A stretch of 64,000 nt of DNA from Bacteroides intestinalis (GTDB taxonomy: Bacteria; Bacteroidota; Bacteroidia; Bacteroidales; Bacteroidaceae): the NCBI RefSeq assembly GCF_003464595.1, contig NZ_QRZF01000005.1:186001-250000 (forward strand). The letters are read 5' to 3'. The translations under genes were made by a program, and so were the position numbers. Below are positions 53,732 through 62,012 of the stretch, in pieces. How positions within the stretch are numbered: position 1 is the stretch's first letter; the number at the start of each line of letters is the position of its first letter. The notes under the pieces were generated by a model. It was not told the DNA's origin. It searched no databases and worked only from the letters and a program-made list of their open reading frames with translations.

Positions 53732-55237
53732 ATGAACAGAAGACTATTTATTTCCGAACTGGTTGTCCTATCAGTAGGGTTTACCACCGTACAGGCTCAA
53801 ACCACCGGAAAAACAATAAAGCCCAATATGCTTTTTATCCTGGCTGATGATTTGGGATGGATGGATTTAAGCTGCTACGGAAGTTCCTTTTATGAAACTC
53901 CCAACATCGACCAACTTGCCAAAGAAGGAATCCGCTTCACAAATGCCTATGCAGCATGTCCTGTTAGTTCACCCACCCGCGCCAGTTTTCAGACCGGAAA
54001 ATATCCTGCAAGACTTCATCTGACGGACTACATTCCCGGTGGATATGCAGTAGCTTCCCGCAAAAGAATTATTGATGCGACATGTCCGGTTCTGCCGGTA
54101 CCGTTTGTACAGAACCTGCCATTGAGTGAGCTGACTATTGGAGAAGCCCTCCAACAAGAAGGTTATCAGACCGCCCATATCGGTAAATGGAATTGTTCTA
54201 TCGATTCGCTCACTTATCCGCAATATCAAGGTTACGATATAAACATAGCCGGATGCAATAAAGGGGGACCAGGCAAAGGAGGGTACTTCTCTCCTTATCA
54301 CAATCCTTGCCTGAGTGACGGTCCGGAAGGAGAATATCTGACTGACCGCCTGGGTGACGAGTGTATCAAGATAATCCGCCGCTTCAAAGATAAGCCATTC
54401 TTTATCAACCTGCCTTTCTATCAGGTTCACACGCCTCTGCTAGCCAAGGCAGATAAAGTGAAGTATTTTGAAGAAAAAGCAAAAAGGATGGGACTCAACT
54501 CATTCAAAACATTCAATATTACACCGGAATGGAAAAACAAGCAGCCCTTTCAAGATTCAACACATATTGAAAGAATCATTCAAAGTAATGCTGTATATGC
54601 TGCCATGATTGCCAGTATGGATGAAAACATTGGCAGAATAATCGATGAATTGAAGCGTTTGGGACTGTATGAGAACACAATCATTATATTTACTTCGGAC
54701 AACGGAGGATTGTCTACTTCCGAAGGTTCGCCAACAGCTAATCTCCCATTGAGGGGAGGTAAAGGTTTCACATACGAAGGAGGAATAAGAGAGCCTCTTA
54801 TTGTACGTATTCCTCACATGGAAAATGCCGGAAATTGGTGTGACAGTATGGTGATTTCTACAGATTATTATCCTACAATACTCGAAATGACCGGAAGCAA
54901 CCTACATCCTGAACAGCATCTGGATGGTATCAGCTTCTTCCCATTGTTGAAGAATGAAAAGCGAAATTACCGTGACGCTATATACTGGCATTATCCTCAT
55001 TATTCCAATCAAGGAGGGCGTCCTTCAGGAGCCATCCGCATGGGAAGCTATAAGTTACTCCAGTTTTACGACACTGGTGAACTTGAATTATATGATCTTT
55101 CAAAAGATTTATCTGAAAAAGAAAATCTAAAAGATAGCGAGCCGGAGCTCACAGAGAGATTACTCAATAAATTAGAAAACTGGCGTACAAGTGTAAACGC
55201 AGATATGCCCATTAAAAATACTAAAGTACATGATTAA
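53732..55237 (+). CDS. Sulfatase, S1 family, Ser-type
   Basis: A 501-residue exported enzyme (signal to ~22, VQAQ). Metal ligands Asp39-Asp40 in LFILADDLGW, and the formylglycine motif S79-S-P-T-R83 in CPVSSPTRASFQTGKYP, where the modified residue is Ser rather than Cys. It therefore needs the anaerobic radical-SAM maturase (anSME). Further blocks: IGKWNCSID, ITPEWKNKQPF, FTSDNGGLSTSEGSPTANLP and the C-terminal WHYPHYSNQGGRPSGAIRMG. It removes sulfate from a sulfated sugar or related compound; the target is unknown. It overlaps the antiporter start by 8 bp. Confidence 0.93.
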   Translation: MNRRLFISELVVLSVGFTTVQAQTTGKTIKPNMLFILADDLGWMDLSCYGSSFYETPNIDQLAKEGIRFTNAYAACPVSSPTRASFQTGKYPARLHLTDYIPGGYAVASRKRIIDATCPVLPVPFVQNLPLSELTIGEALQQEGYQTAHIGKWNCSIDSLTYPQYQGYDINIAGCNKGGPGKGGYFSPYHNPCLSDGPEGEYLTDRLGDECIKIIRRFKDKPFFINLPFYQVHTPLLAKADKVKYFEEKAKRMGLNSFKTFNITPEWKNKQPFQDSTHIERIIQSNAVYAAMIASMDENIGRIIDELKRLGLYENTIIIFTSDNGGLSTSEGSPTANLPLRGGKGFTYEGGIREPLIVRIPHMENAGNWCDSMVISTDYYPTILEMTGSNLHPEQHLDGISFFPLLKNEKRNYRDAIYWHYPHYSNQGGRPSGAIRMGSYKLLQFYDTGELELYDLSKDLSEKENLKDSEPELTERLLNKLENWRTSVNADMPIKNTKVHD

Positions 55238-56576
55238 AAGAATACTTGATTTTTATAAGATATCACTCCCAGCTACAGAAGCTTGTCAGGATACAGACTC
55301 ACAACGCTTCAAGCGTATCCGTCTTGTCACCTTTCTGTCTGCCACAATGGGGTACGGCATTTATTATGTATGTCGCCTCAGCATGAATATTGTTCGCAAA
55401 CCTATTGTTGAAGACGGGGTATTCTCTGAAACGGAATTGGGAATCATAGGTTCCTGCCTCTTCTTTGTTTATGCTGTAGGAAAACTGACAAACGGCTTTC
55501 TGGCAGACCGCAGCAATGTAAAGCGTTTCATGTCCACCGGATTACTCTGCTCTGCATTGATCAATCTGATATTAGGATTTACAAACTCTTTTTATGCTTT
55601 TGTCTTACTTTGGGGATTGAATGGTTGGTTCCAATCTATGGGAGCCGCTTCCGGGGTCGTATCGCTAAGCCGTTGGTACAACAGTAAAGAACGCGGTACT
55701 TACTATGGTTTCTGGTCTGCCAGTCATAATATAGGCGAAGCATTGACATTTATCTCGATTGCATTGGTAGTGAGTTGGATGGGATGGAAATACGGAATGA
55801 TCGGAGCAGGAATCATCGGTCTGCTGGGCTTTCTGATGATGTCTGTCTTTATGAAAGATACTCCTCAAAGTCAGGGCTTTCTGCTGAATAAAGAAGCGGA
55901 ACAAGATAATTCAAAAAGACAATCAGAAGAGTTCAATCGTGCTCAGAAAGCCGTCCTTCGTAATCCGGCCATCTGGATATTGGCTCTTTCCAGTGCTTTC
56001 ATGTACATCAGTCGCTATGCAGTGAACAGCTGGGGAGTGTTTTACTTGCAGGCACAAAAAGGATACGATACGTTGGACGCAAGTTTCATTATCTCTATCA
56101 GCTCTATTTGCGGAATTGTAGGAACCGTACTTTCAGGTATTATTTCTGATAAACTATTTGCCGGTAGCCGGAATGTTCCGGCATTGGTATTCGGAGTAAT
56201 GAATGTAGTAGCTTTATGTTTATTTTTGCTTATACCCGGCGTTCATTTCTGGCTGGATGCTTTAGCCATGGTTTTATTTGGTCTGGGTATCGGAGTACTG
56301 ATCTGCTTTCTGGGTGGACTGATGGCCGTTGATATCGCCCCACGCAATGCTTCGGGTGCAGCTCTGGGTGTAGTAGGAATTGCAAGTTACATCGGCGCAG
56401 GATTACAGGATGTGATGAGCGGCGTATTGATAGAAGGGCAAAAGACTGTAGTAAACGGAACCGATATGTATGATTTCACATATATCAATTGGTTCTGGAT
56501 CGGGGCCGCACTACTTTCCACTTTGCTGGCGTTGCTGGTGTGGAACGCAAAAGCGAATACTTCTACAACAAATTAG
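55230..56576 (+). CDS. Organophosphate:phosphate antiporter, GlpT/UhpT-type MFS transporter
   Basis: A 448-residue inner-membrane protein with about twelve membrane segments. The OPA-family pattern is recognisable: TMGYGIYYVCRLSMNIVRKP (~33-52), YAVGKLTNGFLADRSNVKRF, WGLNGWFQSMGAASGVVSLS and YGFWSASHNIGEALTFISIA. The Arg after YYVC corresponds to the substrate-phosphate binding Arg of GlpT/UhpT. It would exchange cytoplasmic phosphate for periplasmic glycerol 3-phosphate, the product of the two GDPDs; a sugar phosphate is an alternative. Translationally coupled to the sulfatase. Confidence 0.9.
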   Translation: MIKRILDFYKISLPATEACQDTDSQRFKRIRLVTFLSATMGYGIYYVCRLSMNIVRKPIVEDGVFSETELGIIGSCLFFVYAVGKLTNGFLADRSNVKRFMSTGLLCSALINLILGFTNSFYAFVLLWGLNGWFQSMGAASGVVSLSRWYNSKERGTYYGFWSASHNIGEALTFISIALVVSWMGWKYGMIGAGIIGLLGFLMMSVFMKDTPQSQGFLLNKEAEQDNSKRQSEEFNRAQKAVLRNPAIWILALSSAFMYISRYAVNSWGVFYLQAQKGYDTLDASFIISISSICGIVGTVLSGIISDKLFAGSRNVPALVFGVMNVVALCLFLLIPGVHFWLDALAMVLFGLGIGVLICFLGGLMAVDIAPRNASGAALGVVGIASYIGAGLQDVMSGVLIEGQKTVVNGTDMYDFTYINWFWIGAALLSTLLALLVWNAKANTSTTN

Positions 56577-56753
56577 GAAAGTAAGCCTTTAAAAAGCAGA
56601 AAGTTAGAACTATTGTTTTAGAAAAAAGTAGTTTCACTTGGGCGGTTTCGTTATATGGAAGACATAAAGAAAGAATTTTCTTTATTCCACCTCTATAAAG
56701 GCAGACTTTCAAACATTTCAGCAACATACGCCTTTATCTCTAAAAGTGGAAAT

Positions 56754-56794
56754 AGAAAAATCCTGCATATACAACGGCATGTATATGCAGGATT
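56754..56794 (-). terminator. Possible terminator of the ATPase gene
   Basis: A perfect 14-bp stem (56759-56772 with 56781-56794, core TCCTGCATATAC) and an 8-nt loop. Read on the minus strand it is followed by a T-rich tract (TTTTTCTATTTCC). It lies ~330 bp past the ATPase stop, so the 3'UTR would be long and include the repeat array. Confidence 0.5.
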
Positions 56795-56815
56795 CTAGTA
56801 TAATATACCCCATTT

Positions 56816-56969
56816 ATGCAGTTCTCAGATGAAAAAGTCTGTTTCTTGTCGACAAAACATTAACTTCCTGTCGACAGGAAGTTAACTTCTTGCGAACAAA
56901 GAGTTAACTTCATTCAGAAAGAACACTTGTTTCATTAGAAAGAAACAGTACTTTCATTAGAAACGAGCA
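56816..56969. repeat. Array of seven degenerate 22-bp units (TTC...GAA type)
   Basis: TTAACTTC starts at 56860, 56882 and 56904 and TTTCATTAGAAA occurs at 56930 and 56952, all steps of 22 bp. Weaker units begin at 56816 and 56838. Each unit carries a TTC near position 6 and a GAA/CAA-like half later, forming dyads. The unit at 56860 is almost entirely a perfect palindrome (56860-56885, 26 bp, centre GTCGAC). Confidence 0.75.
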
Positions 56970-57123
56970 ATATATCGACTTTTTAGAGTTGTAAACTATT
57001 CGCTATACGCCTGACAGTATGTAGTCTACAAAAATAGAATTCTTTCTTTTCTTCCATCCGGTAGATAAGGCAAAAGAACAGATTCTAAAGCTATTAAATA
57101 TGCAAAGTGTCAAAACGTCCTTT

Positions 57124-58215
57124 TTACCGATGCTTCATTATCCATTGTGCAAAGAAAGGATCATCCATCTCATACACATCATTCTTAATGACATAGCCTA
57201 ATTTACTCAATCGTTTCAAACTACTGAAAGCAGTACTCGAAGATTCAATTCCCTGATTCCTGAGAAAAGACAAACTGGTAGGAGAACCAAGATTCATATT
57301 TAAACCTATCAGCACTTTTTTGTCCGTGCGGTTAAAAGTTGCCCATAATCTCTCATAATCCATATCATGCACTTGGGTCAACAAAAGGCTTGCATCAGCA
57401 ACCAATGTATCCATATATCCCTTCTGCAACCAAAGTGTCCAGACCTGAAAAGCCAACTGCTGAGTATAATATGGATGGCAACGGGTAAATGCAAGTATCT
57501 CCCGACTCACATTCTCAACTTCTGTCTTTTCTCCAAGTTCACAAAAGCCTTTTTTCAGAAACACAAGAAAATCATCATAAGGAATCTTATCCAATTTCAT
57601 CAGATAACCAAAATGATAGAAAGGGGATTTCTTCTTTTCAAATATTTCCTCCATCATAGACTCCTGGCTACCCAGAAATACATAGTTTACATGGCTGTGC
57701 AACTGAAGTATGGAACGCATTTTTTTATCCAGATTCTTATCCAATGCCTTTATCTCCTGAAATTCATCTAAGACAACGACCGGTTTCTCTCCCCTCTCAC
57801 CTATTTTGTCAATGAGAATGAAAACATCTTCCAAAAGCACAAAACTATCAACTGAAGGTTGAAAAGACAACTCTATGCCATCTGTCATCGGATTAGTCGA
57901 AATGGTAGGAATAAAACGGAAATGAGAAATCAGATGTTTAAGACGTTCCATCGGATATTTACGAAGCACTAATTTAAGCAAATGGGCGGCAAAGTCTTCC
58001 GTATCCGTCACCAGTTGCAGATTCAATTGAAAAACCGGACGCTCCAGACTTTTCATAACCTTCTGTACAAGGCTTGTCTTTCCAAAACGACGAGGGCTTA
58101 TCAATATCAAATGATTCTCACTTGAAATGACTTGCTTCACTTTTTCTTGCTCTTCCACTCTATCTGTGAAGTAGCTACCATCCACTATAGTACCAAACTT
58201 AAAAGGGTTTTCCAT
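57124..58215 (-). CDS. AAA+ ATPase of the archaeal-ATPase (ATPase_2) type
   Basis: A 363-residue cytoplasmic protein. Walker A ISPRRFGKTSLVQ (~38-50), Walker B PVVVLDEFQEI (~145-155), sensor-like NYVFLGSQESMMEE and FEKKKSPFYHFG. The C-terminal ~80 residues form a winged-helix-like domain (FNRTDKKVLIGLNMNLGSPT ... SLKRLSKLGYVIKNDVYEM) that matches the usual ATPase_2/STAND-like arrangement. Such genes are scattered in Bacteroides genomes with unknown roles; some relatives occur with toxins or restriction systems. No partner gene is adjacent. Its leader contains a 12-bp direct repeat. Confidence 0.85.
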   Translation of the reverse strand: MENPFKFGTIVDGSYFTDRVEEQEKVKQVISSENHLILISPRRFGKTSLVQKVMKSLERPVFQLNLQLVTDTEDFAAHLLKLVLRKYPMERLKHLISHFRFIPTISTNPMTDGIELSFQPSVDSFVLLEDVFILIDKIGERGEKPVVVLDEFQEIKALDKNLDKKMRSILQLHSHVNYVFLGSQESMMEEIFEKKKSPFYHFGYLMKLDKIPYDDFLVFLKKGFCELGEKTEVENVSREILAFTRCHPYYTQQLAFQVWTLWLQKGYMDTLVADASLLLTQVHDMDYERLWATFNRTDKKVLIGLNMNLGSPTSLSFLRNQGIESSSTAFSSLKRLSKLGYVIKNDVYEMDDPFFAQWIMKHR

Positions 58216-58218
58216 ATT

Positions 58219-58254
58219 GCGAACTTTTTCAATGCGAACTTTTTCGCAAAGATA
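58219..58254 (-). promoter_or_regulatory. Leader of the ATPase gene: -7 box plus 12-bp direct repeat
   Basis: TATCTTTG on the minus strand (58254-58247). Downstream, GCGAACTTTTTC (plus-strand reading) occurs at 58219-58230 and 58234-58245, 15 bp apart, between the presumed start site and the ATG. Confidence 0.5.
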
Positions 58255-58294
58255 AGATTTACATATTGAATCCCATAATCTTCAGTTTGTTTTT

Positions 58295-61200
58295 TCAATG
58301 AATTCCCTTAGATCTGGCTATCTCACCTTTCTTCCTCTTCCTTGCCGCAAGCGGATAATCCTTCTTCACCTCAAACGAATAGCTGCCGGAAAAAAGTTTC
58401 AAAACCACCTCTCCATTTCCTTCACTGATAAATTCTATTCCTTTACACTTCCGGACAGGTTTCGTTTTCTCACGAACATCCCTCAGCGATGCAGCCGGCA
58501 GATATAGGGTAGCTGTAGTATTGGCAGGTACAGTGAAAGTATAACGAATCACTCCGCTCTCCACTTTCCAGCCACTTTCAATGCGTCCATACATAGAATC
58601 ATAATATCCCCGTGCATACGTCATCTTCCCGGTTGGATCGGGCATCGGCTTCAGAACAAACTGTTTGAAACCGGGAGAAATTTCATCACGCTGTATTCCC
58701 AAAGAATAATTATACATCCAGGCACCCACAGCACCGAAAGAATAATGATTGAAAGAATTCATGCGATTGTTTCCACCAAAACCATCTGTGCGAGTATAAG
58801 AGTTCAGACGTTCCCAGATGGTAGTGGCTCCCTGTTCAATGGAATAAAGCCACGAAGGATAACTGGTCTGCTGAAGTAGCCTGTAAGCCAAGTCTGAATG
58901 CCCGTAGTCAGACAAAGCCTTATTGATCCATGATGTGCCGATGAAACCTGTCATCAGAGAGTAAGGCGGGCATTGCTGACCTCTATCCGTGGTATTCTCC
59001 CTTTTCACAGTCTCTGCAAGATTGGCAATCACCTTATTACGATTCTCTTCATCAATAATATTGAAAGCCAACGGAAGCACATACGAAGTCTGTATATCGA
59101 TATGTGATCCCTTTTTCTCAGGGACAAAAGCCGAAAACCAGGTCTTTCCGGTCTCAGGCTCTATATACGTTTTATTAAAGAAATCCTTCCGGGCGGCATG
59201 CAGTTCACGAAACCACTCGGCATCGGTAGCCTTACCAAGGACAGCCGCCATCTTAGCCATCAACTCCAGATCATAAATGAAGTAGGCTTCCCATACCAGA
59301 GATTTGTCATTCTTCTCATCCTCCAGCCCCAGCCAGTCACACAAATCACCCCACGAACGGGTTTGAACAATCAGGTTGGTTTCTGTTTCGATGGTATTAT
59401 CGATGATGTATTGAATATAGCGCTTCATGGCGTCGTAGTGTTCGCTCAACAAAATGGTATCCCCATATTGCTGGTAACACTCCCAAGGCACTGTGATTCC
59501 GGCACTTCCCCACAGCAGACCGCCAAAGCCACCACCCAATGGAGCAATATCCGGAAAACGCCCATCCGTCCGCTGAACATCGCGCATAGAACGGAGATAG
59601 CGTCTCAGGAATTGCGGGACATCCGCCAGATAAGTTGCCGTGCGCGAGAAGACAGAAATGTCTCCTGCCCATCCCAGCCGTTCATTGCGTTGCGGACAGT
59701 CCGTAGGAATGGAAAGGAAGTTTCCATAAGAAGACCAGGTTATATTCTTCCAAAGCTGATTCACCTGAGTATTGGAAGTCTCGTAGCGTGAAGCTAATTC
59801 GTGTATAGAGCTGAGTACTACCCCTTTCACCGCTCCCACAGGCAACGGTTTATCAATGCCTGTGATCTCTATAAAGCGGTAACCATGATAGGTGAAGCGG
59901 GGAGAGATGATTTCCTGCCCGCCTTTAGCTATATAAACATCCTGAGCCATAGCGGCACGGATATTCTCCAGCATAATCATACCGATATTCCCTTCGTATT
60001 CCGGCAAATCGGGATATTTCACCTCAGCAAAGCGCAGCGTAATTTCCGTTCCGGGTTTCATGCCCGATAAACTAATTCGGGGAACTCCTACCATATTCTG
60101 CCCCATATCATATACAAACACACCGGGGCGGACTTCTTCTACCGAGAGAGCCGTCAACTCATTTATTTGTTTCACCGTCTGACCGAACTGCCCGGTAAGT
60201 TCAAAGCCTGAATAATCATTCACCCACGGCATATTCGGATTACCTGCCGTACTGATATTACCTTCCAAGGCAACTTCATGAGCCGGTTTCCAGGCAGATG
60301 CATCATAAGAAGCCATACTCCATCCTTCCACTGCCGTTTCCCTTAAAGCATCATACACTTCACCCTGGAAGAAACTACCGTAAGTAATAGGACCTTCACT
60401 GAAATACTGCCAGGATAACGGATCAGTTACCACCACATCGGTCCGGCCATCTGCATACGTGATAACCAGTTTCGCTAATAAAGATTGACGGTCACCGAAG
60501 AAGTTCCAATTGTCTCCCGTAAAGGTAGCACCCCCACTCCACCAGCCTTCTGCCATCAAAGCGCCAAGGGCATTTCTACCGGAATGAACGTACTCCGTTA
60601 CATCAAACGTCTGGTACAGATGGGTTTTATTATACTGGGTGATTCCGGGATTAAAATAATCGTCTCCTACACGCTTGCCATTCAGATAAACCTCATAAAT
60701 ACCACGTGAAGTAACATACAAGCGGGCTTTGGCTATTTCAGTATCCGGAGTAGAGAAAACCGTACGAAGCATAGGGGCAGAATTGCCTTTGGGAGTGAAA
60801 GTACGAAAAGCACCGGAAACATTGCCATCTATCCAGTTATTCCCTTCTTTACAAGTAGTTATCACATTCGAAGGACTTCTGAGATTAGCAATCTCCATCT
60901 TCGGGAAAATAGCAGATTGCCCTGCGGGAACATCAAAACCGACATCGCCTACCACCGGGAAAGCGATAAAATCACCTCCCCGCCCCAAAGGGTTCAGGTC
61001 TGCCCGACCAATCTCTTCGCCACCATCCACATAGAATCTTGTAAACCCCAGATCGGAAGTAAGGCTTATGGTATGCTGTGCATACTTGTTGTTTTCATGA
61101 ATCCATGTCAGCGGAACAGGGAAACTTTTGAAAGGAACGCTTCCCTGATCGTCCGGATGGTATCCCACACGATACACATTCAGCATTGCCTTTTTACCCG

Positions 61201-61870
61201 AAACGAGTGAATCAATGCTCAATTCTATTTTAATATAAGATTCATCTTTTCCATTCTGCAAGTGATACAGGTTCTTATTCTTATCCATCAGACGCTTATC
61301 ATTCGCTCCGTAGACAAAGCCTGCACGTGTGCTTTTTGACTTTTCATCCAGTTGAAGTGAAACATTCAGCCTGAATACCGGGAGATAGTGAGAATAGAGC
61401 ATCCTGTCTTTATCTCCGCCACCTATCCACTTAGCACCACTCCATCCCTCGTAAGGGGAAGTTTTACTCATTAATCCTGTCTCAAACCAGGACGTTTCCG
61501 ATGATTGTTCGCCTCTTTGATTCCAAACGTTGACTGTCCAGAAATAGCAGGTAGCAGGTTGCAAAGGAGCACCGGCATATTCTATGTTCAGTGACAGGTC
61601 ACTCGACACTTTTCCGCTATCCCATACCAAACTACCCATTTCATCAGTCACTATTATCTGATAGGCCTTCTGCGAATAACCTCTTTCGGTATCCGGCACC
61701 ACCATTTGCCAACTGAAACGAGGCTTTTCTACATCGATGCCTAATGGCATTTCGGCATATTCCACCTTGAGTTTTTTAATAGAAACAGGATTTTCTACAG
61801 CATATAACAAAGCCGGGCAAGCCAGGCAGATAGAAAGAATCAACAATACAAGGGATTTATAGCTTTTCAT
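58295..61870 (-). CDS. GH78-family alpha-L-rhamnosidase
   Basis: A 1191-residue secreted enzyme with signal MKSYKSLVLLILSICLACPALLYA. N-terminal fibronectin-like and beta-sandwich domains (LKVEYAEMPLGIDVEKPRFS at ~34; YVTSRGIYEVYLNGKRVGDD at ~380, LGALMAEGWWSGG) precede the (alpha/alpha)6 catalytic barrel. The barrel carries the family signature PTDCPQRNERLGWAGDISVF (~725-744), FPDIAPLGGGFGG and WGDLCDWLGLEDEK. The C-terminal beta domain has FKQFVLKPMPDPTGKMTYAR. It removes terminal alpha-L-rhamnose, for example from rhamnogalacturonan or plant glycosides. Leftward cluster with an acyltransferase and a GH51-like enzyme. Confidence 0.93.
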   Translation of the reverse strand: MKSYKSLVLLILSICLACPALLYAVENPVSIKKLKVEYAEMPLGIDVEKPRFSWQMVVPDTERGYSQKAYQIIVTDEMGSLVWDSGKVSSDLSLNIEYAGAPLQPATCYFWTVNVWNQRGEQSSETSWFETGLMSKTSPYEGWSGAKWIGGGDKDRMLYSHYLPVFRLNVSLQLDEKSKSTRAGFVYGANDKRLMDKNKNLYHLQNGKDESYIKIELSIDSLVSGKKAMLNVYRVGYHPDDQGSVPFKSFPVPLTWIHENNKYAQHTISLTSDLGFTRFYVDGGEEIGRADLNPLGRGGDFIAFPVVGDVGFDVPAGQSAIFPKMEIANLRSPSNVITTCKEGNNWIDGNVSGAFRTFTPKGNSAPMLRTVFSTPDTEIAKARLYVTSRGIYEVYLNGKRVGDDYFNPGITQYNKTHLYQTFDVTEYVHSGRNALGALMAEGWWSGGATFTGDNWNFFGDRQSLLAKLVITYADGRTDVVVTDPLSWQYFSEGPITYGSFFQGEVYDALRETAVEGWSMASYDASAWKPAHEVALEGNISTAGNPNMPWVNDYSGFELTGQFGQTVKQINELTALSVEEVRPGVFVYDMGQNMVGVPRISLSGMKPGTEITLRFAEVKYPDLPEYEGNIGMIMLENIRAAMAQDVYIAKGGQEIISPRFTYHGYRFIEITGIDKPLPVGAVKGVVLSSIHELASRYETSNTQVNQLWKNITWSSYGNFLSIPTDCPQRNERLGWAGDISVFSRTATYLADVPQFLRRYLRSMRDVQRTDGRFPDIAPLGGGFGGLLWGSAGITVPWECYQQYGDTILLSEHYDAMKRYIQYIIDNTIETETNLIVQTRSWGDLCDWLGLEDEKNDKSLVWEAYFIYDLELMAKMAAVLGKATDAEWFRELHAARKDFFNKTYIEPETGKTWFSAFVPEKKGSHIDIQTSYVLPLAFNIIDEENRNKVIANLAETVKRENTTDRGQQCPPYSLMTGFIGTSWINKALSDYGHSDLAYRLLQQTSYPSWLYSIEQGATTIWERLNSYTRTDGFGGNNRMNSFNHYSFGAVGAWMYNYSLGIQRDEISPGFKQFVLKPMPDPTGKMTYARGYYDSMYGRIESGWKVESGVIRYTFTVPANTTATLYLPAASLRDVREKTKPVRKCKGIEFISEGNGEVVLKLFSGSYSFEVKKDYPLAARKRKKGEIARSKGIH

Positions 61871-61901
61871 AATATACAGTAATTCATAGATTTACAGTGT
61901 A

Positions 61902-61909
61902 CAAATATA
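61902..61909 (-). promoter_or_regulatory. -7 box of the GH78 gene
   Basis: CAAATATA on the plus strand (TATATTTG on the minus strand), 31 bp before the start, in a 142-bp AT-rich gap that otherwise shows nothing. It suggests that GH78 can be transcribed separately from the two genes upstream. Confidence 0.45.
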
Positions 61910-62012
61910 GTGTTTATCTAATAAATATTGAATGAGTAATTTGATATAATTCATTAGAAAATTGCCATATCAGTAAACATAGAATCTAATTCAATAATCT
62001 GTATATAAGCCC

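Larger units (their letters stand above)
56577..57123. other. Non-coding region between convergent genes
   Basis: 547 bp with no credible open frame. It contains a hairpin at 56759-56794 and an array of 22-bp units at 56816-56969. The remainder shows nothing recognisable. Confidence 0.7.

Noticed and set aside
53732..55237. Loss-of-function sulfatase lacking the catalytic Cys
   Set aside because: The position holds Ser in a proper S-x-P-x-R motif, which is the normal Ser-type sulfatase matured by the anaerobic enzyme.
56816..56969. Replication origin or plasmid iterons
   Set aside because: No replication or partition gene is adjacent and the flanking genes are ordinary chromosomal genes.
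59198..59791. 197-codon open frame opposite the GH78 gene
   Set aside because: Covers the catalytic barrel of GH78 in reverse and has no recognisable domain.
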